A DNA stretch of 64,000 nt from Patiria miniata (GCF_015706575.1 NW_024037064.1:5951427-6015426); one strand, 5' to 3'; shown: positions 49,035-60,905, numbered from the stretch's first letter. Notes: generated by a model not told the origin, from the letters alone. Numbers and translations are program-made.

Positions 49035-49377
49035 CTCTTTCGCTACGGCGAGCCGCTGAAAGCGGCTCATACAAATTGTACAGGTCGTACGGAGAGCCGC
49101 TGGCAGCGGCTCGGTTGCGTCGCTATGAATAAACATGATGTCCCCATGACGTGGGCCATATCTACATAATTTATATGGTATAACCTCTGACCCTAGTTCG
49201 AGCCGCTGCCAGCGGCTCTCCGTCTGGCTGGGGTGCGCTTTTTGTTATTGTGAGCAGTTTGTTTACGGAGATACATTCAAAGATGGCGGCCCCCACATCG
49301 ACGCTCGGCGGAATTTTCAGCTTTGAATTACGTCCAGTTGGGACGAAAAAGGTAAATTAAATTCCGTAGCGAAAGAG
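49035..49377. mobile_element. piggyBac-like MITE, 343 bp
   Basis: TTAA on both sides (49031-49034, 49378-49381) with ends CTCTTTCGCTACGG and CCGTAGCGAAAGAG. Block B near 7188-7194 has no insert. The interior carries three near-identical hairpins of the form GAGCCGCTGGCAGCGGCTC (near 49050, 49093 and 49200). Confidence 0.85.
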
Positions 49378-49548
49378 TTAATATTTTCCCTGCAAAATTT
49401 GACTTTTTAGGGCATGTTATTGGAAAAATTAATGATGTCCATGCATGTATAATGGAATTTTCCTTATAGTAAAAAAGAAGATGGAACTTTTGTTTCCACC
49501 CAAGTTGCAGCATACACATATGATCAGTACAAAACAACTTAGACCATG

Positions 49549-49863
49549 CAAGGGCGGATCCGGGGGGGGGGGGGCATGGGCCCCCCCCCCCCCAAAAAAA
49601 ACGAAACAATTTTTTTATTTTTTTTTATGTGACACCGCAATAAAGGCAGGCAATGAGTACACCACCATCTTTTCCCCCAAAAAACATTGGTTAAAGTGGT
49701 CAGAAATTGCCTCAGACCGCACCACAGAGCATCTAGAATCCAAAAAATTTAAGCGGGCCTTAAGCGGGCCCCGAACCCCACGCCGTAATTTTTTTGACCC
49801 ACTTTTTGGGGGGACCCAAAAAATGTTTGGCCCCCAAAAAATTGTGTTCTGGATCCGCCCTTG
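49549..49863. mobile_element. hAT-like MITE, 315 bp
   Basis: Ends CAAGGGCGGATCC and GGATCCGCCCTTG; flanks AGACCATG (49541-49548) and AAACCATG (49864-49871), an 8-bp TSD with one change. G and C runs sit near the left end. Absent from block B. Confidence 0.85.
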
Positions 49864-50387
49864 AAACCATGGTGCTGTTCAACAATCAACATTTTGCATC
49901 TACTTTACAAAAAGAACTTGTCTTTGATTTCGTTGGTACCCCGCTATGATTTTGCATGCATGTGGTGAACTTTCGATCCACAGACCCTAATCGTCATGTG
50001 ATGTGCGCATGTATGAAGGACATTTACTATTAGGTCAGGGAGCCAGACGATGCTGTAACGATTGCCGCAACAGTAGCCCCTGCATTATTTTTCACATTTT
50101 GGACATGATCTGGCGATAGTACTTACAAGGCGTTTCAAATGATTAAAAACCCAACCATTTGCCAACAAAAATATCAGATTTTATCCTCAAAATGACCACA
50201 GAATTACTACATCACCCCACCTGAGATACAATTACAGATTTATGATTTGAAGATCGAGATACTAAGCTTTACTTACAATCTGGATGAAAAGTGAAAATTA
50301 CCATTTATCAGCAAGGGCTCCATTGCGAATATTGTGCAGACGCCATTTTCAAAATTGTCCTCCTTTCTTTTCCAATTTTAGTAAAGT

Positions 50388-50567
50388 ATGGTGACAGGCG
50401 TCTAACATGACCTGATGAAGCAGGCACAGTACTTTTGGTAAATGCTGGATGAACTTGCAGAGACCGATGAAGATGCATACAGGAAGTTCATGGCCACAAA
50501 CCTCCAACGAGGACAGCAAGAATTGACACCAGCCAAGCCATGGATGTCTGCCAAGACCCGTATCATG
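50388..50567 (+). pseudogene. PIH1D2: PIH1D2-like first exon, dead copy
   Basis: The duplicate of 7872-8051. It keeps the ATG, length and GTAGGT donor, but codon 6 is TAA (50403-50405) and codon 18 is TAA, so it cannot encode the N-terminus. Other changes are few, so loss is recent compared with the duplication. Confidence 0.75.
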
Positions 50568-50725
50568 GTAGGTTCGCAATAGGCTGAAAATATGTGTGTG
50601 TTTCCGGTAACATCCTAACAGTTATCCAGGTTGGTAGGTGAACAATTGTTTTTGTTTTTAAATTCTTTTTATTATGTATGTGTGTCAGTCTGTTATACTG
50701 TTACCTTGTTTATTCTAGGGTACAT

Positions 50726-50935
50726 TGGGAAAGATTTCCATATACGAAGTTCACTAATTTTCCTCTGTATTGACTATTAACAAGCCCCCAGATAGTAATT
50801 TCATGTCATCAAAGTCAATTTGAGCAGTGAGAAAATACAAGCATTTTCTTAGAAAACACTTAGAATTTTTCAGTCCAATCTCATAGGGTTTGTACACAGG
50901 GTGTTGAGTGAACTTCGTATATGGAAATCTTTCCA
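50726..50935. mobile_element. Short TIR element, 210 bp, TACAT TSD
   Basis: Ends TGGGAAAGATTTCCATATAC and the near-complement GTATATGGAAATCTTTCCA, with TACAT at 50721-50725 and 50936-50940. Joining the flanks gives GGGTACATTGTAC, the sequence found uninterrupted in block B near 8202. Superfamily uncertain (5-bp target). Confidence 0.8.
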
Positions 50936-51309
50936 TACATTGTACACTCACCACAGACACACAATCAAGGTATCATTGGAAAGAGGACACATTGGCGTTT
51001 CACATCATCTTTAACTTATTTCAAAATATTTATTAGATTTTGTATAATTTACATTTACATTTGGGTTTCCTTATTTTTGATACACCCTGTATTGAGCAGA
51101 GCAACATGAACAGCATTCAAGTTTCAACTACCAATTCTGAGACAATGGGAGTTTGTCCCATCCAATAATGCATACTGTGGTGACTAGCAAGCTCAGACTC
51201 TCAGGCCGTTGGATTGATTTGGTTAGACTTACATGTAGCAGGCCTGGCACATTGACAAGCACCTGTTGTGTGTTGTTTAATTGAGCAGTTGAGTAGGGTG
51301 TTAGCCAAA

Positions 51310-52221
51310 CAGGGCTCGATTTACCAAAAAAAGTGGCATGCACTGGTGCAATTTTGTAGACCAAAAAACCTACATGCATCAAGAAAAACCCACATGTACC
51401 ATAATTAACTTACACCCGTCTGCTTCTCTGAAGGCATTCTTTCTCTTTGATTTATCGAACTTTCTACAGACAGTACACCCGTGAACATGGCGTTGTATAC
51501 AACGCCACGCTGTTGTGGCATTTCGAACATGGCGAAATTGATCCGCCATACATAATTTCGAACATATGTTGAGTACTCACATAGAAAGCTAAATTTGCCT
51601 TCCCGCGTGTTCAGTATGTGTCATTTCGACAAAAATTTGCCGTCGATGAAGACCCATACGAACGTGTAGAAATTAGATTTTAACCTGACAAGTGACACAA
51701 GTACCCAGGGTCATTTGCGTGCAAAATTATCGCAGCCCTCTGAGCTACCCGTCTGCTTCATGTGGCGCATATGATAGGCGGCGTCCGATTGGTCAATAAC
51801 GAGACCACGTGATAAACACAGCTAATAATTTGGAATCACACTTATGATCCGGACATAAGGAATGCCCAGAGCGTCAGTGCGATACCAAATTATCCGCAGC
51901 ATGTATTACGTGGTATTAAAATCACATGCATGATCGGAGGAGGTTGCAGGACGTCGGGATCTCCAAATTTTACCGCGTACCTGAATCTGCTGCGAGGAAT
52001 AATTTATGGAAAGGAAATAACACGTTTGTACACTATCTGGTCAAGTATTCAACTTTATTCTTATTCTCACTCATTTGTAAATAGTAAATATATGAATGAA
52101 ATGAGTATTTTGGTGGCTAAAAAAGTATATGCACGTCGTGCATGCTCAGTAAAAAGCTATGTGCACAAGCAAAAATCTACATGCACTGGTGCATGCGTGC
52201 ACCCGGGTAAATCGAGCCCTG
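51310..52221. mobile_element. hAT-like element, 912 bp
   Basis: Ends CAGGGCTCGATTTACC and GGTAAATCGAGCCCTG; exact 8-bp TSD TAGCCAAA (51302-51309 and 52222-52229). Block B near 8569 has the single site. Subterminal TGCACTGGTGCA words occur at both ends. The frame at 51930-52274 crosses the right end and is not a transposase. Confidence 0.9.
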
Positions 52222-52508
52222 TAGCCAAAGCACTGGAACTGGTCATAAGGTTAAGGTGTTACCCCAAGAATTGACTAATATCCCATGTCTGGTTTTGCCA
52301 TACTGAATAATCCAGTACTGTACAGCCAAGCCACTACTTCAATAGACCTCATGCTGAGCGGCCATCTTTAGAGGACAATGCAAATGTACTGCTTGGATAG
52401 GCATGACAACTAGACCTCTTTATGTGGCCAATCTACATGTACACCATTGAACAACATCTGTAGACCTCTGTAGGTTTTGTTTTGTAAAATGTATCTTTTT
52501 TTGTATAG

Positions 52509-52640
52509 GAAGAATTGACTCGTCTAGTCCCAGACAATACGAGTTACGTCTGCCACTACCAGATAATACAAGAAGACGATTCCACAGCCAAAGTCAACAG
52601 ACAAACATCATCACTCACTGTTGCCATGCCAACCAGGATG
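52509..52640 (+). CDS. Exon-like segment, second copy
   Basis: Paralogue of 8853-8984 with the same 132-nt length, a TATAG acceptor and GTAAGT donor, open in phase 0. The middle differs by compensating indels (YQIIQEDDSTAK here), the ends are shared (SSLTVAMPTRM). Function unknown; the upstream PIH1D2-like exon in this unit is dead, so this copy may be orphaned. Confidence 0.3.
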
Positions 52641-52704
52641 GTAAGTTAATAAGTTATATCTGAATGCTGCAGATGAAGTTGCGTATGCATTTGTAGCCAG
52701 CCTT

Positions 52705-52810
52705 GGGCAAATTGGATCAAGGACCAATAGTTAACTAGTGGTTGGTTTGTGCCGTACCTAGCGCATTCGCAGTGCAGATAACGTAGGGAACGTATCAACG
52801 ACTCTAGTTG
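52705..52810. repeat. Single unit of the 90-bp minisatellite
   Basis: One monomer (TTGGATCAAGGACCAATAG ... GTGCCGTACCTAGCGCATTC) sits exactly where unit 1 has about seventeen. It shows the pre-expansion state. Confidence 0.85.
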
Positions 52811-53769
52811 AACTAAGTCATGTCAACGACCATGAGAAAATGGCGGTCGCACAATTTTTCAACATTTGACGTTTCTGTTAATATGTACACAAATAGTAGT
52901 AAATGTGTACTTAATACAAATTGCAGTTATACAATGGCGACAAAAGTGACAGAATCGTAAAGTGACACAGAAAAACTATGACATGAAAATGAAATTATCA
53001 GCTCTCACAGTTTTCATTTTTCCGCCTTTTTTGTTGATAGTAGGTCCCCTCTGCACTATGCTATGAAAATTGCTATTGATAACCAGTAATATCATGGCAT
53101 GACCAGCCGCAGTAGGCTGGTCCTGAATAGTGGACTAGACTAGTCGTCCACTAGTGCGTTTGACCAGAGTTAGTCGAACTATGGTTAACTACATGTATGG
53201 TCAAACTTGCCTCTTGCAGAGAATATTTTTCTGATTTTAATCAGAAAACCGACTTTTGGAATTTTCCAACAAAATGTCCAATTTGTTAACAACTTGTGCC
53301 CCACAAAATTTTATTTGTTTTACGATTTTTCCACAATATGTGACTTTATTTAAATTATAATTTCAAAGAAAAGTCGACGAAAAAGTCAATGACAATGGCA
53401 CATAAAAATTATCGCGAGCGTAGTTTTACTCTCTTTCACCAGTCGTAAATGGAGTGTTTCTACGGTAGAAACACCCTGGTCAACACTGATCGGAACCCTT
53501 TCCCGGCTGGATTAAAGGTTAAATATTGACGTTTGACATGGAAAAATCACTGCGTCAGTTGATTACACTAAGTGTGGAGCATGCTTGCACAATGTAATAT
53601 GCAACGGTACCACCGTACATGACCGGCCGGGTACAGATAGCTGGTCCTGCAAAATTTTTTTCCCCAAATGACATCCACATGAGGTGCACGCTATGGCGTT
53701 TTTGGACTTTACTTCTCTAAAAACTTGAGAAGAAAATATAAAATCAGAAAAAAAGAAATAAATTCGAAC
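52811..53769. other. Intergenic, no gene seen
   Basis: AT-rich, with short inverted words near 53100-53220 (GACCAGCC/GGCTGGTC, GACTAGTC). Nothing further is supported. Confidence 0.4.
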
Positions 53770-54380
53770 ATATGGAGAACTTTGCCACCCATATGTGCAG
53801 AAAATCAAAGCCCTGCATGCTCTGCGGTCACACACAACGGTGCATTGACCCGGCGACCTGCACAGCCCCACTGCGTTGACCGGACTATACATAAACAGTG
53901 GGTTGATCCTCGCAACAAAAGCGATGTCTGATTTGACAAGAAAAGTGCCCCTTGTTCTTCTCAACCAATCAAAATGGTTGTTACACGAATGGAAAGCTTA
54001 TTGTGTTATCTTTCAGAAACCGTGCGAGGTAATTGTATGCGACCGAGTTCACACGTGTGCTGTTCGAAGAAGTAAACCCGCACCCTCAAAAATCGGGGAA
54101 ATGTGCCGTGACCTCCATAGGAAACGCGAAATTTTCACTTAGTTACCCGTTTTTCAATGAAAAAGTGCACATAATTACTCGCCTTTAACCATGAAGAAAT
54201 TATATTCATTTGAAAGAGGAAAACCTATATTTTATGATGTGATGCGAGGAAGTAAGTTTAACCAACATACTTTCCGCGTATTAACGAAAGTTTGCTGAGA
54301 GCGCCTAGACATGAGCCAGTCTTCCCACGTAAACAGAGCTGCACTAGTGGCGAGTGAGAAAATGCTCCCTAGTTCTCCAT
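53770..54380. repeat. Duplicated segment D'
   Basis: Paralogue of 40903-41740 without the hAT MITE. Frames on either strand are not maintained between the copies. Confidence 0.7.
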
Positions 54381-54461
54381 ATGATATTGAAATTCTGACT
54401 TTATTTCCCTTTTTGAAAAAAATCCTCCAAAGATTGGAAAAGAACAAAATTCCGGTATAAA

Positions 54462-54534
54462 ATGGTGACTCAAACCTACAACTTTGCGGTCCAAAATCAC
54501 GGCCCTACCAACTGAGCTGTTGCACTGCTCGACA
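54462..54534 (-). repeat. tRNA-derived SINE head or tRNA pseudogene
   Basis: The minus strand reads CAGCTCAGTTGGTAGGGC (A box) and, about 32 bases later, GTAGGTTTGAGTCACC (B box). The putative acceptor-stem ends do not pair, so it is a tRNA-like Pol III head, not a working tRNA. No 3' tail of the element was delimited. Confidence 0.5.
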
Positions 54535-54799
54535 AATCCTGGGAAAAAATTAATATATACATGTACCTGCGTACGTATCATTAAAGTATCGTAGAGGGTG
54601 CTAAACAACCATGTAATATGGATACATACATGTAGTTTGGGAAAAGAAAATTCACGGCCAGGCCACATGAATGATCCGATGGATAAAATTCATGTTGTTC
54701 GATTTACGGAGGTTTCAGATTTAGTTGTACAAAAATGCAATGCTTTAACCCTATAGGGCCAGGTGGGGGGGGGGGGGGGTGGTTGGACCCCTGTAAATT

Positions 54800-55250
54800 A
54801 GGATTTTAGCTGAGATACATTCGGATGCGCACCCGACTGTCCAACAGATTGACCTTGTCCACTTTGGATGTGCAAGACATGCTCCAGCAGGAACGGCCAG
54901 GGACCCAGTACTATCAGAGCTGGAAACAGTCCTCTACTCTGGTTGGCCAGACTCTATCACAGATCTCCCCCATGACCCTACTGGTCCTACAGGGAAGAAC
55001 TCGGACTCTCATGCATCGTCATGTAAAACCTAGGCGACAAGTCCTGATACCAGAATGCATGCGCGATGGTATTCTCAACGACCTTCACACTGGCCATGGC
55101 CAGTTAGACATTGAGAAAACATGACGTTTGGAACTTAATTCTGTCTTCTGGTCAAAAGTAAACGACCAAATAAGCCGTGTCGTGTCCTCATGTCACACTT
55201 GTTAAGAACACCAGCCGGGCCAACGCAAAGATCCACTTGAGCCAAATGAG
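54800..55250 (+). pseudogene. Ty3/gypsy pol fragment, extra copy
   Basis: Same region as 14991-15436 (QQIDLVHL, QDMLQQERPGTQYYQS, RQVLIPECM, GHGQLDIEKT), with frameshifts and a stop after EKT. It has no counterpart position in unit 1. A G run at 54763-54779 precedes its left break. Confidence 0.7.
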
Positions 55251-55429
55251 TTGGTACGATGGGGATGCATTATTATACCCCAATGACTGAAAATGCGCTC
55301 CACTGGTGCACTTGATGGGGTATAGGGGGCCTACAAGTAAAATATTTCACAGAAATGCATAAACGCCCACCACAAGAAGTTCAAAATTTTGGGAGGAAAA
55401 AAAAAGGTCCCCCCGCAACTCGATCTGTC

Positions 55430-55675
55430 CCATCATTTACAAAGTTCCTCAAGCGTATACCAGGATTAGTGTACATGCTGCAGATGACAGATGAAGTTAG
55501 AGGTAGTTGCATGATCACTAATTTCAGAAATCGTGGCTTTGCAAAAGTTACTGTTTGCAGAATGTCTCTTCTTGCCCGTTTTGTGGCACGAATACTTCTT
55601 GTGATTGGTAAATCCATACTTGATCACTTGGGAAAGCGCCGACATGATCTTTGGTATGGAGTGGTACATGGTAAG
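55430..55675. repeat. Direct repeat, outer copy (unidentified)
   Basis: About 245 bp (ATCACTAATTTCAGAAATCG, TGTCTCTTCTTGCCC, GTGGTACATGGTAAG) recurs at 55835-56082 with about 93% identity. A plus-strand frame of 179 codons crosses the first copy, but in the second copy the frame is interrupted. No family recognised. Confidence 0.6.
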
Positions 55676-56788
55676 CAGTGCTGGAGGACTCGAGTCCCCA
55701 TTTTCAAGGACTCGGACTCGGACTGGTACGTACGGTCCATACTGTGTGATACGGGTACTGTGCTCGGTGTAGGCACGGACGTCCGCGAATTCCTGTTCGG
55801 TGTCCCCCCCCCCCCCACCCCCGCAACTGATCTGTCCCATCATTTACGAAATTCCTCAGGCTTATACCAGGATTTGTGTACACGCTGCAGATGACGGATG
55901 AAGTTTGAGGAAGTTCAATGATCACTAATTTCAGAAATCGTGGCTTTGCAAAAGTTACAGTGTGCAGAATGTCTCTTCTTGCCCTTTTTGTGGCACGAAT
56001 ACTTCTTGTGATTGGTAAATTTGTACTTGATCACTCGGGAAAGTGCCGACATGATCTGCGGTATGGAGTGGTACATGGTAAGTCAGAAGCCTCGACAGTT
56101 GACAAGAAGTTGAACCCTTGTTGCCAACGATCTGCGGGATGATCGGATAGACTGCTCAGTATGTGCGCATGCGTGCTGCGTGCGCCCAAACCTCAAACTG
56201 TAGCTAATTCACTCATCGTTTCGCAAAAGATTTTCATTTAAATTCTAGCGCACGCAATATTTTAGCAGATAAATGTATATGTGAGAATGTTTGCAGGGTG
56301 CACAAATTAAAAAAAGTGCTGTACAATATAGAAATTTAACATTAATCATGTCATGCAAGCCACCAGGCCAGTGAACGTGCCAGTTAGGCACAGTCTCATT
56401 AGTCTGGTTCCATGGCGTCGTTAGGGAGTCTTTCATCAGGAAACCAAATGGGCACTCGCGGACGTCCGTGCATACACCAAGCACAGTATCCGTATCACAC
56501 AATATGGACCGTACCAGTTCATGTCACGTAGGGCTTACTACGTACGTAGGCGAGACGGTGCATTCAAGTTGGAGTGACTCTCGACACGTACGTAACGTTA
56601 TCTTGAAAACTAAAAACTGTGTCTTCTTAAAATGAAATTGCAGTAAAGTTATAGGTAAAATATGTGGTTTTTTGTCCAGACTCGGGCCGAGTCCTCAAGA
56701 TTGTCGTGTCCGAGTCTGAGTCCCCATTATCCGAGTCTGAGTCCTTGAAAATCGGGACTCGAGTCCGGACTCGAGTCCTCCAGCACTG
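55676..56788. mobile_element. TIR element with CAGTGCTGGAGGACTCGAGT ends
   Basis: Left end CAGTGCTGGAGGACTCGAGT and right end ACTCGAGTCCTCCAGCACTG are inverted. Inner inverted arms at about 55723-55800 and 56435-56515 share GCGGACGTCCGTGC-type words. It contains the second copy of the 245-bp repeat found just outside its left end. CAG ends suggest hAT, but no 8-bp TSD was found. Confidence 0.6.
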
Positions 56789-56834
56789 CTGGGAACCAAC
56801 CTCTTCATGCTCGGAAACGAACCATCGGGCCATG

Positions 56835-57400
56835 TCTTGCACTTTCCTGAGGTGACTGATATCTTTAATTTGGTCTTTACGCATCCAAGGAAAAGATCAG
56901 ATGACTTCCTAGTACCACCACAGGCCATTGCTTTTTGAATTCTTAAACTTCAGAGATTGCGACATGATAGGGGGCCTACCAAGGCGATTGCGATCCGCAA
57001 CTGTCGTTAGTTTTGGTCAAGTTAGTTTTTTTTTAACCAAAAAGAACTTCTGTATCTAAAACTGACTTCTCTTAAATCTCACAATAATTAATGTTGAAAT
57101 TTGAACAGTAGGCCCTATGTTTCCGGCGTTGGAAAATGCGATTTTCCGAATGCACATGTATTTCAGTTCATGACATTCCCAAAATTTCCGACAAAAAAAT
57201 AAAATCGTCCTCTATCCGCGACTCCTTTGTTGGTTTTAAATATTGCTGACTAGTTTGGTAAGTTCAATAAAGCTAATGTAACGCAATCGCAAAAAAAGAC
57301 TGCTTACAATACCATTATAATCTGCCTTGCAGTGAAAAATAGTTAGCCTATCATCTTTTCAATGTTGTTTTTTCAGATCTCTAATGTCGCACTTTTGGTG
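56835..57400. repeat. Diverged paralogue of 17991-18589
   Basis: Shares CACTTTCCTGAGGTGACT, CTTCCTAGTACCAC and AGACTGCTTACAA with 17991-18589 and 60906-61545. No gene. Confidence 0.6.
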
Positions 57401-59968
57401 GCCAGTATTGTGTCCTTACACATACATGTATGGTTAGCGGATAGGCCGTGAGTGATTTGAATGCTATAACACAGTGGTATTTGGACTGTAAATGGATTAG
57501 GAACTTATCCCACGGCTGCCCTGGAAATGCTTTACCTTATTTCTTTACGGAAGCATTTCAAAAATAAACTGTTTAAGTTGTTGTTTTGAGGCTTCATGCA
57601 GCTAGGCTTATGCACTTTTTTGAAGAGTGTCCAGGGATAATTTGAAGCGTTTTGTTTGCTAATCGTGTCTGGCTGGTTCCAAGTATGATTTGCAGGGATT
57701 TGTTTGTTATGTGTGTTTATATGGGGTTTGATATCACTTCAAGTAGATGGTTCAAATGTCATTGCTGGGTGGTTTTTGGCACGCCATGGTGTCTTGGATC
57801 TTGGATGCCTTTACCTCCAAATACTCCTTGAAGAAGTTGTAGCTGTTTCAACTTGAGGTGCTAGCCTTGCACTACATGTATAATGTCCTCAATTGTTGTA
57901 GTTTTCAGACTTCATGTGGCTAAGCTAGTGCGCTTTTTGGAAGAGTGTCCATGGATAATTTGAAGTGTTTTGTTTGTTTACTTTCCTCTGGCTGCTTTAA
58001 AGTATGATTTGTAGGGATTTGTTTGTTATGTGTGTTTATTTTGAGTCTCATAGGGGCTGATATTAGTTCGTATAGATTACAGACTACAGACAACGGTGGC
58101 CTACATGTATAAAGAGATGCAGGATGATTGACAATGCAGACGGTTCAAACGTCATTGCTGAGTGGTTATTGGCACCTAATGGGGTCTTGCATCTTGGATA
58201 CGTTGAAGGGCCCATGCAATGTAATTTTTTTTAATGCACTTCTTGAAAATGCACTTTTGTGTCCCATTTTAACCTTATTTTCATTTTGCTGTTTTCAAGG
58301 GTATTTTGGTGCCTTTTTTGCTTTTGTGCAAATGTGAATCTCCATATTCATTAGCAAAAGTGTGATGTCATATCAGACATAAAACTCATAGTTACGAGAG
58401 ATTTCCGTCGAGATCCACATATTTAATTAGTATAAGAGTATGATCTAAAGATGTAATTGAAAGGAACATCATTTATATGCGGTGGTACCATTACAAAATA
58501 ATAGCCACGTCTTATAAAGCATCGGACAACAAGAGTAAGGGCATACATTGATATTTATTACTTCAGGGAAATATCGGGGATTTAAACAACGGTCCCATTT
58601 CCGTCAATCATTGTAAAAGCGATAGCGCGCGGGGCACAGGTGGCTTTGGTCAATTATGTAATTGTTTATTCAGTGCATACACCCGCAACATACTCGAGCT
58701 TGTCTAGGGGCTAGACGTTTTTATGGTTGATTGCGCGATTACCCGCTGCAGCAATATAACCCGCCACTGCGAGAGAGCGCCGCATCACGACCGCACCGTT
58801 ACGTTTAGCACGAATCACGTGTTGCCGGGGCACCCTATACGAAGTTGTTGGCTTGGAGTTCATGCATACATGACTGGTCGTCAGCCAATTGTGAATATTC
58901 TTCATGTTGCGGTCAGGCGCGGATATCCGGGGGGAGGGGGGTATGTAGGGTTCGACTTAGCAGTAGCCCGAAAACCAAATGCTCGTCAAAACAGCGGGGA
59001 TCCTCATACTATTTGGTAAGGAGCCCTGTTGGCAAGTAAAAAATTATTGGGATATGGCAAAGATGAAAGTACAGGAAGAAAGAAATCATTACATTCAGAA
59101 AGCGAACCGGTATAAATTTGTGTATAGTAAACGGTTGAAATGATTAGATCAGGTTATTTGAAACAATGAAAAATTTGCTTCAAGATGCATGTTTTTACAT
59201 GTATGCCGAACCTTGGGTTATGGTTAGCCTGAACATGAATTATAAAAGATGAGTGAAATAAAACAGAGAGCCTTGAGTCATGATAAAAATCACTACAAGG
59301 TAAACGCCCAGGTTAAGTGACATTAAACAGCCGTAAGATTGAAACTTTATCATAACTTGTTGTCTAACTATAGGGCTTGGCAAGGACTTCGTACTTTTTA
59401 GAATGCATGATTCACATTGCAAAGGAGGACGGTTCAACAAATAACAAGATGCAAGGTCAAACGTTCACAATGCGAAGGTACATGGTTCATATTGCAAAGA
59501 AGCAAGGTGCAACGTTGACATCAAGCATGATCAATGGTGTACACTGACAAGATCGAACGTGAACATTAACAAGTTGGAACATTCACATTAAGAAGGAACA
59601 ACTTCCACAATGCGATATTAAGCTACGTGCAACGTGCATATTGCCAAGGTACAACGTCAATATTAAGAAGTTACAAGGTTCATATTAAAATGTCGTTCCA
59701 GGGCCACCGTACTACAGATGAAGTTGCACATGCATTGTAGCCAGCCTTGGGCAAGTTGGATCAAGGATCAATGTTAACTAGTGGTTGGTTCGTGATTATG
59801 TACTAAAGATAAAAGTGCCAATGACTCTAGTGGAACTTTTGTTATGTCATTACGACAGTGAAATAACAAACCCCTAGCCAGCGCACCACCCCGTTTGCAG
59901 CATCTTCTCATCAATTTAGAAGGATACAACTTTGATGATGCCTACAAACCTGGTGCTATGATGCATGA

Positions 59969-60540
59969 TTGCCAAACCCCTCCAAGGTCAATGACGTACC
60001 ACTAGATGAAACTGTAGCTGAGATACACGTGGATGGGCACCCAACTGTCCAACAGATTGACCTTGTCCACTTAAGATGTGCCAGACAAGACATGCTCCAG
60101 CAGGAACGGCCAGGGACCCAGTACTATCAGAGCTACAAAGAGTCATGTACTCTGGTTGGCCAGACTCTATCACAGATCTCCCTCGTGACCTACATGTATG
60201 ACCCTACTGGTCCTACAGGGAAGAACTCGGACTCTCATGCATCGTCATGTAAAAGCTAGGCGACAAGTCCTGATACCAGAATGCATGCGCAATGGTATTC
60301 TCAAAGACCTTCTCACTGGCCATAACCAGTTAGACATTGAGAAAACATGACGTTTGTCACGTAATTCTGTCTGCTGGTCAAAAATAAATGACCAAATAAG
60401 CCGTGTGGTGTCGTCATGTCACACTTGTCAGGAACACCAGCCTGGCCAACGCAAAGATCCACTTGAGCCACATGAAATCACAACCTCACCATGGGTAAAA
60501 CTGGGAACCGACCTCTTCATGCCACTTGATGGAGCCTCAT
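59969..60540 (+). pseudogene. Ty3/gypsy pol fragment with uninterrupted integrase zinc finger
   Basis: Paralogue of 14991-15436 plus 17291-17400 without the hAT insertion. After the EKT stop, the frame gives SRNSVCWSKINDQISRVVSS, then CHTCQEHQPGQRKDPL and SPWVKLGTDLFMPLDG, the HHCC finger end and start of the catalytic core. A frameshift near 60240 and a stop near 60350 make it non-functional. Confidence 0.75.
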
Positions 60541-60905
60541 GAGATCCCAACCTCACCATGGGTAAAACTGGGAACCAACCTCTTCATGCCACTTGATGGA
60601 GCCTCATGAGATCATAACCTCACCATGGGTAAAACTGGGAACCAACCTCTTCATGCCACTTGATTGAGCCTCATGCGATTCCAACCTCACCATGGGTAAA
60701 ACTGGGAACCAACCTCTTCATGCCACTTGATTTAGCCTCAGGAGATCCCAACCTCACCATGGATAAAACTGGGAACCGACTTCTTCATGCTATTTGATTG
60801 ATCCTCATGCGATTCCAACCTCACCATGGTAAAACTGGGAACCGACCTCTTCAGGCCACTTGATTGAGCCTCATGAAATCCCAACCTTACCATGGATAAA
60901 ACTGG
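60480..60905 (+). repeat. 66/67-bp minisatellite, copy 2, about seven units
   Basis: Same unit as 17360-17990 (ACCTCACCATGGGTAAAACT), starting inside the integrase-core codons. It is shorter than in unit 1, so the arrays changed copy number after the duplication. Confidence 0.85.

Larger units (their letters stand above)
48186..52660. repeat. Segmental duplication block B', main part
   Basis: Aligned with 6815-9010 in order and orientation. Extra length comes from the segment 48290-48785 and from elements at 49035, 49549, 50726 and 51310, all absent from copy 1. Confidence 0.85.

Noticed and set aside
54462-54534. Functional tRNA gene
   Set aside because: A and B boxes are present but the acceptor stem does not pair, so a SINE head or pseudogene is more likely.
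55355-55894. 179-codon plus-strand ORF as a gene
   Set aside because: It crosses the end of a TIR element and a C run; in the duplicated part the frame is not kept.
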